A DNA stretch of 64,000 nucleotides from Coxiellaceae bacterium (lineage in GTDB: Bacteria > Pseudomonadota > Gammaproteobacteria > Coxiellales > Coxiellaceae). Below the pieces are notes generated by a model. That model saw nothing but the letters and a program-made list of their open reading frames with translations, was not told the DNA's origin and did not search any database. Numbering within the stretch: position 1 is the stretch's first letter; every line of letters begins with the position of its first letter. Positions 9,042-17,903 of this stretch are shown here, piece by piece. Where the stretch lies: contig JARGNX010000013.1 in NCBI GenBank assembly GCA_029210045.1, positions 16,853-80,852 of the forward strand, in the 5' to 3' direction. Made by a program: the position numbers and the translations under genes.

Positions 9042-9728
9042 ATGCTTAATATAATAAATAAAATAACTAATCTCGATGACATAGCATTTCGTAATACCAT
9101 CGGTGTACAGCTGAACATAAATCATTTTGACGATTTAAGTGATGATCCCTTGGATTGGCAACAAGCTGAAATGGCAGCTGATTTTTCTAATCGATTTTCA
9201 TTCGATGAATTGCAATACAATGCAATCAATTATATATTTTCACAACGCACATGGCCCAGCAGTCGTTTTGGTAGTGGCAATTATGCTGTCTGGTATGGCT
9301 GCTTAGCACTTGAAACCACATTTTATGAAACCATTTATCATTGGAAACGATTTCTCGCCGATGCCCCAAGTTTAATTAATGCCAATGCAAGTAAGCCTGT
9401 TTGTAATATACGCACAGTTTTTAGTGTACACTGCCAATCAGCATTAATCGATTTAAGGCAGCAAACAAGCAAAATGCCGGCATTAATTTCGAAAGGTTCT
9501 TATACTAAAACACAAGACATCGGATCAAGACTTTATAACCAAGGCTTCCCAGGCTTGCTTGCACGATCAGCTAGGCAATCGTCTGGAACTAATGTAGCTG
9601 TTTTCAATCAACGCATATTAAATGCTCCACAACACCAAGGCGACTACCTGTATCAGATACAACCCAAACAATTAACTGAAGTTGAGATTTTCGATATGCA
9701 TAGCAATAAACTTATCAATACAATATAA
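9042..9728 (+). CDS. RES-domain toxin
   Basis: 228 residues with a RES domain in the first half: SSRFGSGNYAVWYG (Arg75, Tyr85), then ALETTFYETIYH with Glu91 and Glu96, and a downstream Ser in SARQSSGTNVAVFN. RES toxins degrade NAD+ in the cytosol and stop growth unless bound by the cognate Xre-type antitoxin. The gene begins 2 bp after the antitoxin stop codon, so the two are co-transcribed and probably translationally linked. The length is typical of longer RES proteins, and no disruption is visible. Confidence 0.85.
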   Translation: MLNIINKITNLDDIAFRNTIGVQLNINHFDDLSDDPLDWQQAEMAADFSNRFSFDELQYNAINYIFSQRTWPSSRFGSGNYAVWYGCLALETTFYETIYHWKRFLADAPSLINANASKPVCNIRTVFSVHCQSALIDLRQQTSKMPALISKGSYTKTQDIGSRLYNQGFPGLLARSARQSSGTNVAVFNQRILNAPQHQGDYLYQIQPKQLTEVEIFDMHSNKLINTI

Positions 9729-9771
9729 AGCGTAGTACACTATATTCACGCAACCAAACAAGGAAGACACA

Positions 9772-11040
9772 ATGCGACAGGCGTTAAGGAATTTTATATT
9801 ATTGTTAGCTTCTCCTCTCCTGCTCAGCGCTTGTCATAACGGTCACACTCAACAACAAAACAACAATCAACCTATATTAAGTGCATTCTACTATCTCGCA
9901 CAACAGCCAATAGATGAAACAACCCTAGACCAACACAATAAAGCAATCGCTCATCTCGATATTTTAAATTACTCGGTATTACTCATTAGCGATGACAGCA
10001 CTCTGCCCGTTTCAAAAACCAACGGTGACAATTTAACGCTTATCCATCAGTGGATAAAACAAAATAAATTGCATACGAAAGTCATCGCCTCCATTGGTCA
10101 TTGGGAAAACAAGGCAGCCGATCAAATATTTCTTGATGCAAAAACAAGGCAGCGCTTTGTTAATTCAGTAGTGAACATGCTTTCAAATAATGACTACGGT
10201 CTTAGCGGTATTAATATCGACTGGGAAAATTTTTTCGACAACGACTTAGTTGATGTAAAAGCATTTCCAACCTTGATTAAAGACCTACGCCAAGCCATGA
10301 ACAAAGCTGGCTTACAAAACGATTACATTACGCTCGACCTGCCAGTCGGCGTTAAATTTGCAAAAAGATATCCAGCCCCCAGCAAGTGGGCCCAATATGT
10401 CAGCTGGGCTAACGTCATGTCATATACTTTTTATGGCGGTGTCATCCCTTATGCAGAGCTGGATGCTACGCTAGGAAAAGTAACCGCCCCTTACGGCGGG
10501 CCTAAACCCAGCTACAAAACCATTTCAATAGTAAACACCCTGAACTACTACCACCAACACGGCCTTAGCAATAATAAAACGGTAATTGCTTTACCGGCAT
10601 ATGGCGTGATGAACACCATCTACAATGGCGATAAGAAACACCACTATGGCTTACGTCAAGCGGTGGTTAAAATCAAACACAACCATATCCCCGTAGTGAA
10701 CTACCCCTACCATGACTGCTATGAAAGATATGGCACTTACCATCATGCCAAGATAAAATCGAGCATTCATCAATATACCTTTAGCAAGCCAGCAAGCATT
10801 ATAAATGCGCACTCTTATTGGGTTACTGTGCGACACAAAGATAAACGCGTTAAGCGAAAGACTTATCAGTTTATAAGCTACCCCGACCCTCTCTATATAA
10901 AACAAACGGCCGCTTATCTTATAAAGAACCACTATCATGGCATTTCGATGTGGACACTGAATTATGATATACCTTACAGTAATCCTGACTCACTGCTACA
11001 CAACGCTTATAACGTGATACACAAAAAGCGTGACAAGTAA
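9772..11040 (+). CDS. GH18 glycoside hydrolase (chitinase-like) lipoprotein
   Basis: 422 residues with a lipoprotein signal peptide; the lipobox LLSAC puts the lipidated cysteine at residue 21. The catalytic segment of glycosyl hydrolase family 18 is GINIDWE at 146-152, with Asp150 and the proton-donor Glu152 kept, while the two earlier aspartates of the DxxDxDxE pattern are replaced by Ser/Asn. Other GH18 strands are visible (KVIASIGHW, WANVMSYTFYGG and a closing GISMWTLNYD). It probably hydrolyses chitin or another N-acetylglucosamine polymer at the cell surface or outside. AAGGA precedes the ATG. It follows the RES toxin gene by 43 bp but appears functionally unrelated. Confidence 0.8.
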   Translation: MRQALRNFILLLASPLLLSACHNGHTQQQNNNQPILSAFYYLAQQPIDETTLDQHNKAIAHLDILNYSVLLISDDSTLPVSKTNGDNLTLIHQWIKQNKLHTKVIASIGHWENKAADQIFLDAKTRQRFVNSVVNMLSNNDYGLSGINIDWENFFDNDLVDVKAFPTLIKDLRQAMNKAGLQNDYITLDLPVGVKFAKRYPAPSKWAQYVSWANVMSYTFYGGVIPYAELDATLGKVTAPYGGPKPSYKTISIVNTLNYYHQHGLSNNKTVIALPAYGVMNTIYNGDKKHHYGLRQAVVKIKHNHIPVVNYPYHDCYERYGTYHHAKIKSSIHQYTFSKPASIINAHSYWVTVRHKDKRVKRKTYQFISYPDPLYIKQTAAYLIKNHYHGISMWTLNYDIPYSNPDSLLHNAYNVIHKKRDK

Positions 11041-11041
11041 T

Positions 11042-11365
11042 TTATTGTTGACATAACTTAGCGATGCTCGCGTAGTCAAAGCCTAAATACGATTTCGCCT
11101 GTTGATTAGAGGTAATGCATTGACATATAGGCGTACTACCACACAATTTACCCAGCTGCTTAGTTTGTAAGGGTGTTAAGCGATTCTGCAACACCTGATT
11201 TTTATGCACCTTGTGCTTATTCGCTGACGACGATTGTGACGCGGCTGAATCATACGGCTTTATCAAATTCGCATCATTAATGCCTTTATCATTAAAATAT
11301 TGAGCGGCAAAAGCAGAGCCTGAAGCTACCAAAGCCAATACACATATCATTACTACACGTCTCAT
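11042..11365 (-). CDS. Small secreted protein of unknown function
   Basis: 107 residues with a clear signal peptide (1-20, ending ASGSAFA). The mature part is short, rich in Ser/Lys/Gln, and has four cysteines near the C terminus (LCGS, PICQC, KLCQQ) that could form two disulphides in the periplasm. No family was recognised. It is 32 bp after the membrane-protein gene at 11398-11958, on the same strand. The intervening stretch holds an imperfect inverted repeat (CCTCA/TGAGG). Confidence 0.6.
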   Translation of the reverse strand: MRRVVMICVLALVASGSAFAAQYFNDKGINDANLIKPYDSAASQSSSANKHKVHKNQVLQNRLTPLQTKQLGKLCGSTPICQCITSNQQAKSYLGFDYASIAKLCQQ

Positions 11366-11397
11366 TGCCTCACCCCTATCAATAAAGAATGAGGTAA

Positions 11398-11958
11398 TTA
11401 TAGCTTGGATTTAACGGTAGCCGGTGAAATAACGGGCACGGCATGCCCTTGTTTGTTTTTGCATTTTTTCAAACTATCACCTAGTTTGAGCTGCAATTGT
11501 TGATACGTCTTAGCAACACCGCCAGAAATGGACTTAGGTGTATAGTCAATAATAGAGTAGCCATACGAGGCCACGCGAACAACTCGTGTGGGAGAACAAA
11601 TGTAATCCGTGGCTTTTGGATGGAACGGTACCCATTGCCCGCGAGTATCATGCTTCATTACAAACAAAGCAACCCAACAACAAATAACCGCTAGAATAAA
11701 TGGCAGCAGCAACCCCAACAACGTCCAATAAGGCCAGCGCTTTTCACACGTAAAATGAAAACTCAAGCTTGCAAAAACACTGATCGGATATATTAAAGGC
11801 GACCAACGAACAATAGGATAAAGTGCAGGATAATGCTGTTTTAGCCACGAGAAACCATCAGTAATGCCCAAGCCAAAATAAACAAGCAACATCCAGCCCG
11901 TCACAACCACTGCACTCAGCAGCAACAGCCCCACCAATACCCAGCGAAAAGCTTTCAT
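11398..11958 (-). CDS. Membrane protein of unknown function
   Basis: 186 residues with three hydrophobic segments (about 7-30, 50-68 and 76-102) followed by a soluble C-terminal domain of about 80 residues that contains the stretch SYGYSIIDYTPKS. No family was recognised. It is flanked by a 65-residue membrane protein 14 bp upstream and a secreted protein downstream; the three may form one operon concerned with the envelope. Confidence 0.55.
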   Translation of the reverse strand: MKAFRWVLVGLLLLSAVVVTGWMLLVYFGLGITDGFSWLKQHYPALYPIVRWSPLIYPISVFASLSFHFTCEKRWPYWTLLGLLLPFILAVICCWVALFVMKHDTRGQWVPFHPKATDYICSPTRVVRVASYGYSIIDYTPKSISGGVAKTYQQLQLKLGDSLKKCKNKQGHAVPVISPATVKSKL

Positions 11959-11972
11959 GCACTAGCTCCAGT

Positions 11973-12170
11973 TCACCAACCGCCGCGCAGCATAATGACT
12001 AGTAACGCAATAAAGGCAATTAGCGCCAATGCTAATATACCTAAAGTTGTTGCTGATTTTGATAAGTTCGCACGTGAAAATGCTGCCTTGTCGTGCTTAA
12101 TATAACGATATGCCATCCACGCCATAAACACGGCAGCGGCTAACATCATGATTTTTCCAAATAGATCCAT
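11973..12170 (-). CDS. Small two-helix membrane protein
   Basis: 65 residues with two predicted transmembrane helices (about 5-24 and 42-62) joined by a basic loop (KHDKAAFSRANLSKS), ending RGGW. The pattern resembles small inner-membrane proteins such as the twin-transmembrane HIG1/DUF families, but no firm match can be made. The short spacing to the downstream gene at 11398-11958 suggests co-transcription. Confidence 0.55.
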   Translation of the reverse strand: MDLFGKIMMLAAAVFMAWMAYRYIKHDKAAFSRANLSKSATTLGILALALIAFIALLVIMLRGGW

Positions 12171-12216
12171 GGCTGTATCTCTATGCTATTTATAACTGCT
12201 GCAAGGATATCATATA

Positions 12217-13416
12217 TTATCGGCCAGTCCGAGATGACAAAAAATACCACAATGCCAAACCCGACAATACAACAAAAGTAATCCCTAATGTCTGGCCATT
12301 ATCATGCGGCACAATACTAATAATGGTTGTCACTATAAAGGCCGTAATGGTTTGCAACATCGAGTATACCGAACCTGCCATACCCGCTTGTTTTGCAAAT
12401 GGCTGCATAGCGCCACTCATACAAGTACCGAATAAAAACGCCAAAGCGAAGAAAGCTAAAATACAAGGCAGTAAGAAATTTATCAGTGTTAATGGAACAG
12501 ACACCGCAATCACTAATAAAATAACACCCGATAACAATAGTAAGGCCAAACCCAATGTCGCCATGCGATTAATACCAAACTTTTTAACACACAGCGCATT
12601 AATTAACGATCCAATAACAATCGCCGCAGTCACATACAAATTGATCAAGCCATAGCCTTGGGCACTGTAATGTAAATTATCCTGGATAATAAATGGACTG
12701 ATAGTAAAATAGGCCATGCCACAACTAAACGCAGCAATCGTACAAATGTTATATCGAATAAACGTGCGATTTGTTATTACTGATTTGCAATTACTGATCA
12801 TATTGCGAAGTTTAATAGCATCTTTATGGGCATGAATGTTCGATTCTTTAAAATAAAAAATCACACTCAATGCTGCAAATACCGCCAATACAATAATAAA
12901 AACGAAGTTACTGTGCCAGCCATAATGCTGCACTAAGAAACCACCCAGCGCAGGCGATAACGCCAAGCTCAACTCTATAGCTATTCCCATAAACGAAGAA
13001 ATACGCGCCATCTGATCAGGCGCATAGCTATCTCGCATAATTGCTCGTGGTATAGACATACAACCGGCGGTACCTGCCCCCTGAATAAAGCGGCCCACTA
13101 ACAACATGGATGCAGACGTTGCCATTGCACACACCACACTACCCGCTATCAATACCGCCAACGCCAGCAATACACTGTTGCGTCGACCAAAAGCATCAGA
13201 CAAGCCTCCATATAATAATGGGAACATGCCGTAACCTAATAAAAATAAACTCACTGTTAGCTGCGTATGCGAAACTGAAATACCTAATTGCCGCGCAATA
13301 ACTGGCATGGCAGGCACATGAATATCAACCGGGAAATTCGCCGTGATAACCAATAAAAACACAATGACGGGGATCGTTAATCGACTAGATATTGATGATG
13401 ACGCCATCCGCTTCAT
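12217..13416 (-). CDS. Bcr/CflA-type MFS drug transporter
   Basis: 399 residues with 12 hydrophobic segments and the major-facilitator signature GGLSDAFGRR after the second helix. The fourth-helix motif VGRFIQGAGTAGCMSIPRAIMRD and the segment LSPALGGFLVQHYGWHSNF are typical of the Bcr/CflA drug:H+ antiporter subfamily. The protein resides in the inner membrane and probably exports small toxic compounds. Two more codons (MKR) precede the Met at residue 4; either start is possible. Confidence 0.85.
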   Translation of the reverse strand: MKRMASSSISSRLTIPVIVFLLVITANFPVDIHVPAMPVIARQLGISVSHTQLTVSLFLLGYGMFPLLYGGLSDAFGRRNSVLLALAVLIAGSVVCAMATSASMLLVGRFIQGAGTAGCMSIPRAIMRDSYAPDQMARISSFMGIAIELSLALSPALGGFLVQHYGWHSNFVFIIVLAVFAALSVIFYFKESNIHAHKDAIKLRNMISNCKSVITNRTFIRYNICTIAAFSCGMAYFTISPFIIQDNLHYSAQGYGLINLYVTAAIVIGSLINALCVKKFGINRMATLGLALLLLSGVILLVIAVSVPLTLINFLLPCILAFFALAFLFGTCMSGAMQPFAKQAGMAGSVYSMLQTITAFIVTTIISIVPHDNGQTLGITFVVLSGLALWYFLSSRTGR

Positions 13417-13470
13417 GCTCGCACACTATATATAAGGAACATGAGGATATCACAAAGTGACCCATTGTAA

Positions 13471-13808
13471 TATATAGTGAAATTTCTACGTTTAGTAAGA
13501 AAACCCGCCAAGATTTTTTTAGACAATACTAATTTAATTTCCGTCATTCATAACGAGTTAAAATTGCCCGTGGATATTGGCGGCGTCAGAGAAACTTTTT
13601 TGCCAACCAACTTTCACAAAACCATCGCATAACAACACATAACAAAGCAGATTTTATGATTGATGACTCCCTAATCTTTGAGGTAGGCGGACAATCAAAA
13701 AAATCAAAACAAATAAAAGGCGTTGAAAATAGCTATCTCGCCATTGATGGAATTGAATCGGGATTTGCGAATAGAATACCCTTATACTTATTCGGCTTGT
13801 TGTATTAA
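13471..13808 (+). pseudogene. Remnant of an AAA-family ATPase gene (C-terminal part, frameshifted)
   Basis: No intact gene is present between the two MFS genes, but the plus strand carries the end of a known AAA/DUF4143-like ATPase family. The first frame, from 13471, reads KPAKIFLDNTNLI and then VDIGGVRETF. After the T-run at 13596-13601 the homology continues in another frame as FANQLSQNHRITTHNKADF. It goes on through IFEVGGQSKKSKQIKGVENS to NRIPLYLFGLLY and a stop at 13806-13808. One missing T in the homopolymer would restore a single frame. An in-frame stop at 13468-13470 and absence of the ATPase domain show that the 5' part is lost. The gene is dead, and its stop lies 2 bp from the end of the MFS gene at 13811. 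Confidence 0.8.
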
Positions 13809-13810
13809 GG

Positions 13811-15121
13811 TTATTTATGAATCGCAGAACGGCCATGGGTTTCAGGCAACCAAAATTGCAACAGAATTATAGCGGCATAGGCAACGGGCAATACCGTTAA
13901 AGCAATGCCAAAAGTATTATGTCCAAACACAGGCACGTTCAGCCGTGATAAACGCCCCACCCAATGTGCATCTAGAATCGCACCCACCACGGGCTGAAAT
14001 ACCGACACACCCACATTAATCACCAAATTAGTAAATGCAAATGCTGTAGCAGCTATCGTTGGTGGACTCAACTCACTGGCCATGCCAAAGCTCAATGATT
14101 GCGAACCGGCAACAAATCCAGCAATAAAAAATAATAAACCCGAGAACCACATAGACTGGCCCGGAATATAAATAATTGCTGACAAGACAATGCAGCCTAA
14201 AATAGCGCTGGTCAAAATAAATAACTTTCGATTTTTAATACGATCCGAGCAATAGCCGATTGCAGGGCCACCTAATGCCACACCAAAAAATAACATAGAG
14301 TTAATAATCGAGGCTGCTAGTGGCGTATAGTGCTGCGCTTGCTTTAAGTATGGGATACCCCACAGCTCTGCAAACACTGCCACAGGAACATATAACATAA
14401 AAGCAATAAGCGCATTAACCCAAATCGAACGCCGCTTCATCGTGCCTAATAAATGCAAAACCAGTGGCATCACTGATTTGTGCTTTTTCATTTTTTTTCG
14501 TTTCGGTTCTTTAAATTTAATTAAACACAACGCAAGGACAATAGTGATAACTATCCCTAAAATCCCGGTAACAATCATAGCGCCTCGCCAACCAAAAAGG
14601 TCTTCGAGCTGAGTCAAAGAAATATTAGCAATCATTGCGCCCACCATACCTAAGCCAGTAGTTAAACCCACCAAGGTCGCCAAACGATTACCAGAGTAAT
14701 ATGTGGCCGCAATCTTCAACACACCAACGAAAGCAAATGCTGAACCTAATCCCATTAAAAATCGTGCAAATATAGCAAAATAGATATTTGGCGCCACTGC
14801 AAATATAAAAGCCCCAAGCGTGCACTCAAACATCGCAGATATCATGATCACACGCACGCCAAAACGATCATAAAGCAAACCAACAGGAATTTGCATAATC
14901 GTATAAATATAAAAGTATGTTGCTGATAAATTACCCAACGCTAAAGCATTCAAATGAAATGCCTTCATTAGCTGTTGCACCATGACACTGGGACTGACTT
15001 GCAAGAATACATCGTAAAGGAAAAACAACATTGCCACGCCTATCAACAGGGACGCACTAATACCTGATGCTTGTGTATTGGCTTTAGCTTTAGCTTTAGT
15101 TTTGGTTTTGGCCTTTGCCAT
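13811..15121 (-). CDS. MFS transporter, last gene of the glycolytic cluster
   Basis: About 436 residues with 12 transmembrane segments. It has the conserved MFS elements VGLLYDRFGVR after helix 2 and RFLMGLGSAFAFVGVLKIAATY in helix 4, plus a second-half GYCSDRIKNRKL. The substrate cannot be told from sequence. The start at 15121 is chosen because GAGG lies 6 nt upstream; a second ATG at 15133 has no good site. Residues 2-14 are an alternating Ala/Lys/Thr-Lys stretch coded by a hexanucleotide repeat. It begins 36 bp after pyk and is probably co-transcribed, so a role in uptake of an organic acid or sugar phosphate is plausible but unproven. Confidence 0.8.
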   Translation of the reverse strand: MAKAKTKTKAKAKANTQASGISASLLIGVAMLFFLYDVFLQVSPSVMVQQLMKAFHLNALALGNLSATYFYIYTIMQIPVGLLYDRFGVRVIMISAMFECTLGAFIFAVAPNIYFAIFARFLMGLGSAFAFVGVLKIAATYYSGNRLATLVGLTTGLGMVGAMIANISLTQLEDLFGWRGAMIVTGILGIVITIVLALCLIKFKEPKRKKMKKHKSVMPLVLHLLGTMKRRSIWVNALIAFMLYVPVAVFAELWGIPYLKQAQHYTPLAASIINSMLFFGVALGGPAIGYCSDRIKNRKLFILTSAILGCIVLSAIIYIPGQSMWFSGLLFFIAGFVAGSQSLSFGMASELSPPTIAATAFAFTNLVINVGVSVFQPVVGAILDAHWVGRLSRLNVPVFGHNTFGIALTVLPVAYAAIILLQFWLPETHGRSAIHK

Positions 15122-15157
15122 AGAGAACCTCATCCTTGAGTTTATTTTACTATGCTA

Positions 15158-16615
15158 TCACAACACTTGACCGACAACCAAAATCTTCATCGCATTGGCT
15201 CCACCACCAACACCCATATGATCACCTTTGGTCAATATGACCTGATCGCCTTTATGCAAATCACCGCACATTTGCAAACAGTCAATCGCCGCCTTATTAA
15301 TTTCATCGCGCGTATATCGAGTAACATCAAACTCCACCGGATAAACACCACGATAAAGCGTCATCTTACCTAGGGTTTTTTTAAAGCGACTTAACGCATA
15401 AATCGGAATGCTAGTACGAATCCGTGACATCCATAGCGGCGTAGCACCCGATTCAGTTAATGCGATAATCGCTTTAATGTTGCAATGGTTGGCGGTATAC
15501 ATCGTTGCCATTGCAATCGCCTCATCAATTCGGCCAAATTGGCACTCCACTCGGTGGCGTGACATTTGTGATTTTTTATAATCACCAGCCGCTTCGCAAG
15601 CACGCGCCATGGTTTCAATTACTAATGGCGGATGCTCACCCACTGCCGTTTCTTCAGACAACATTACCGCATCAGTATTATCCAATACCGCATTAGCCAC
15701 ATCGGATACTTCAGCACGTGTCGGCACCGTTGAGCGCACCATCGATTCCATCATTTGGGTAGCCGTAATCACCGGCTTATCCATACTGCGTGCCAAGTGA
15801 ATAATCTCTTTTTGCACTACAGGCACTTTTGCATCACCTATCTCAACAGCAAGATCACCACGCGCTATCATGATCGCATCACTGCACGCGATAATTTCTT
15901 CCATTCGATCCAGCGCCTCACTGCGCTCTATCTTAGAAATAACACCTGCTGTTCCTGCCGCTTTGGCAATGAGTTGCTTTGCTTCCAGCACGTCTTCAGC
16001 ATGCCGCACAAAGGACAAAGCAATGTAATCAACTTGATGCTCCAGCGCAAAGCTAAGATCAGTCTTATCTTTTTCGGTAAGCGCCTTTGCAGATAAACCG
16101 CCACCCAATAAATTTATACCTTTATTATTCGACAGCACACCATTATTTAATACCGTGGTATAAATACAACTGCCTTCGACACGGTTCACCTTAAGCTGCA
16201 AGCGACCATCATCCAATAATAAAGTATCATCAGCTTTAACATCTTTAATCAACTGCGGATAAAGCACACCAACTCGTGAGTTATTACCCGCATCCGCATC
16301 CATTTCAACATCTAAAATAAATTCATCGCCCGCACTCAGCTCAATTTTTCCTTGCTGGAAAGAAGCAATACGAATTTTTGGGCCTTGCAAATCAGCAATA
16401 ATACCAATAATTTTATTTTTTGCTTTGGCTATCTTACGTATCAGTTCAATCCGCGCCAAATGCTCGCTGTGCTCACCATGTGAAAAATTTAAACGCGCCA
16501 AATTCAGACCAGCATCGACCATAGCTGATAAAACGCTTTCATCATCGGTTGCAGGGCCAAGTGTCGCCACAATTTTAGTGCGACGCTGGTATTGCTGATC
16601 ATTATGCTTATTCAT
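15158..16615 (-). CDS. pyk: Pyruvate kinase
   Basis: Converts phosphoenolpyruvate and ADP to pyruvate and ATP. From the ATG at 16615 it has 485 residues, normal for a bacterial pyruvate kinase. Visible motifs are RRTKIVATLGPATDD at the N terminus, LNFSHGEHSEH, the KIERSEALD segment with the catalytic Lys, MIARGDLAVEIG and the ITATQMMESM stretch. The frame is open for 21 codons further upstream, but those overlap pgk; AGAGG sits 5 nt before the chosen start. The gene begins one base after the pgk stop codon, so the two are translationally coupled. Confidence 0.96.
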   Translation of the reverse strand: MNKHNDQQYQRRTKIVATLGPATDDESVLSAMVDAGLNLARLNFSHGEHSEHLARIELIRKIAKAKNKIIGIIADLQGPKIRIASFQQGKIELSAGDEFILDVEMDADAGNNSRVGVLYPQLIKDVKADDTLLLDDGRLQLKVNRVEGSCIYTTVLNNGVLSNNKGINLLGGGLSAKALTEKDKTDLSFALEHQVDYIALSFVRHAEDVLEAKQLIAKAAGTAGVISKIERSEALDRMEEIIACSDAIMIARGDLAVEIGDAKVPVVQKEIIHLARSMDKPVITATQMMESMVRSTVPTRAEVSDVANAVLDNTDAVMLSEETAVGEHPPLVIETMARACEAAGDYKKSQMSRHRVECQFGRIDEAIAMATMYTANHCNIKAIIALTESGATPLWMSRIRTSIPIYALSRFKKTLGKMTLYRGVYPVEFDVTRYTRDEINKAAIDCLQMCGDLHKGDQVILTKGDHMGVGGGANAMKILVVGQVL

Positions 16616-16616
16616 A

Positions 16617-17807
16617 CTAACCTCTTGCAGACGAAACTTCGGGCACCTGTAACGCTGCCACAGCTGGTAATTTCTCACCTTCTAATAACGCTAAAAATGC
16701 GCCGCCGCCTGTTGAAATATAAGAGATATCATCTGCCAAATGATATTTGGCTATTGCTGCTAACGTATCACCGCCACCCGCTATTGAATAAGCATCCGAA
16801 TGCGCAATGGCTTCAGCGACTCGCTCTGTACCCTTACTAAAGGGCTCAAGCTCAAACACACCAACTGGGCCATTCCAAATAACCGTTCCTGCATGCATCA
16901 AGTGCTCCGCATATAACTCGGCTGTTTTTGGTCCAATATCTAAAATCTTTTCACCTGGCTTTACATCATCAATATCAGCGATTCGAGCTTGCGCATCATT
17001 CGAAAACTCTTTGGATACCACTACATCAATAGGCAAAGGCACATTCACATGGCGCTCTGCCGCTTCTTCAAAAAAAGCATTTGCTTTATCACACCACTCT
17101 GGCTCATACAATGAATCAGCGACCTCAAAACCTTTCGCTGCCAATAAGGTATTTGCTATGCCACCACCAACAATCAAGCAGTTTACTTTTTTAAGTAACG
17201 ACTGTAATACTTCAATCTTACTCGATACTTTACTGCCACCAACCACGGCAACAATAGGCGGCGCTGGGTTTTCAATCGCGTGACCTAAGCCATCTAACTC
17301 AGCCAGTAACAAAGGACCCGCACAAGACAGACGAACATGATCGGCCACACCGCTTGTCGATGCTTGTGCGCGATGCGCCGTAGCAAATGCATCCATCACA
17401 AACACATCACATAAAGCTGCCATTTTTTTTGCTAACTCAACATCATTAGCTTTTTCACCTTTATTGAATCGAACGTTCTCACACAACACGAGCTCGCCAT
17501 CTTTTAGCTCCACCCCATCAAGCCAATCCTTTTCCAAACGAACGGGCTGATTCAATAATTGCTGCAAACGCTCAGCAACCGGCTTTAATGAAAGCTTTTC
17601 ATCAAACTCGCCTTCGGTGGGTCGGCCCAGGTGTGACATCACCATCACTTTTGCACCCGCTTCAAGCGCATGCTGAATAGTTGGTAACGCACGTAGAATG
17701 CGAGTCTCTTCTGTAATCTGTCCCTTGTCATTTAAAGGCACATTAAGATCTTCGCGAATCAATACGCGCTTGTCGCTTAAGTTCAAGTCAGTAAATTTTG
17801 CTAACAT
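16617..17807 (-). CDS. pgk: Phosphoglycerate kinase
   Basis: Transfers the acyl phosphate of 1,3-bisphosphoglycerate to ADP. It has 396 residues from the ATG at 17807, which follows AAGGA at good spacing. Motifs are [13 protein letters not shown] near the N terminus, [13 protein letters not shown], the hinge and ATP-binding KVSSKIEVL, and the C-terminal [13 protein letters not shown] longer frame to 17888 would translate the palindromic element at 17827-17871, so the shorter start is preferred. It is third in the tkt-gap-pgk-pyk order and is separated from gap by 96 bp that hold that element. Confidence 0.96.
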   Translation of the reverse strand: MLAKFTDLNLSDKRVLIREDLNVPLNDKGQITEETRILRALPTIQHALEAGAKVMVMSHLGRPTEGEFDEKLSLKPVAERLQQLLNQPVRLEKDWLDGVELKDGELVLCENVRFNKGEKANDVELAKKMAALCDVFVMDAFATAHRAQASTSGVADHVRLSCAGPLLLAELDGLGHAIENPAPPIVAVVGGSKVSSKIEVLQSLLKKVNCLIVGGGIANTLLAAKGFEVADSLYEPEWCDKANAFFEEAAERHVNVPLPIDVVVSKEFSNDAQARIADIDDVKPGEKILDIGPKTAELYAEHLMHAGTVIWNGPVGVFELEPFSKGTERVAEAIAHSDAYSIAGGGDTLAAIAKYHLADDISYISTGGGAFLALLEGEKLPAVAALQVPEVSSARG

Positions 17808-17826
17808 TGTTAAGTCCTTCTTTTCT

Positions 17827-17871
17827 ATGTCATCCTGGACCCCGGATAATTGCTTCGCAATTTCCGGGATG
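17827..17871. repeat. REP-like palindrome between gap and pgk
   Basis: Outer arms GTCATCC and GGATGAC enclose CCCCGGATAATTGC-TTC-GCAATTTCCGGG, making a long near-perfect hairpin. It lies inside an operon, between two glycolytic genes, and resembles the elements at 42423-42508 and 48384-48426. Confidence 0.8.
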
Positions 17872-17903
17872 ACAAAGTCTTCATTCAAGGTGACAGCACA
17901 TCG

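Noticed and set aside
13654..13836. 60-codon minus-strand frame between the two MFS genes
   Set aside because: It is the antisense of the AAA ATPase remnant, whose plus-strand protein motifs are clear, and it overlaps the MFS gene end.
16616..16678. Extended N terminus of pyruvate kinase
   Set aside because: The extra codons overlap pgk and do not match the family; the ATG at 16615 has a good ribosome-binding site.
17808..17888. Extended N terminus of phosphoglycerate kinase
   Set aside because: It would translate a palindromic element, and AAGGA precedes the ATG at 17807. This differs from the pump adaptor, where the strong site lies upstream of the elements.
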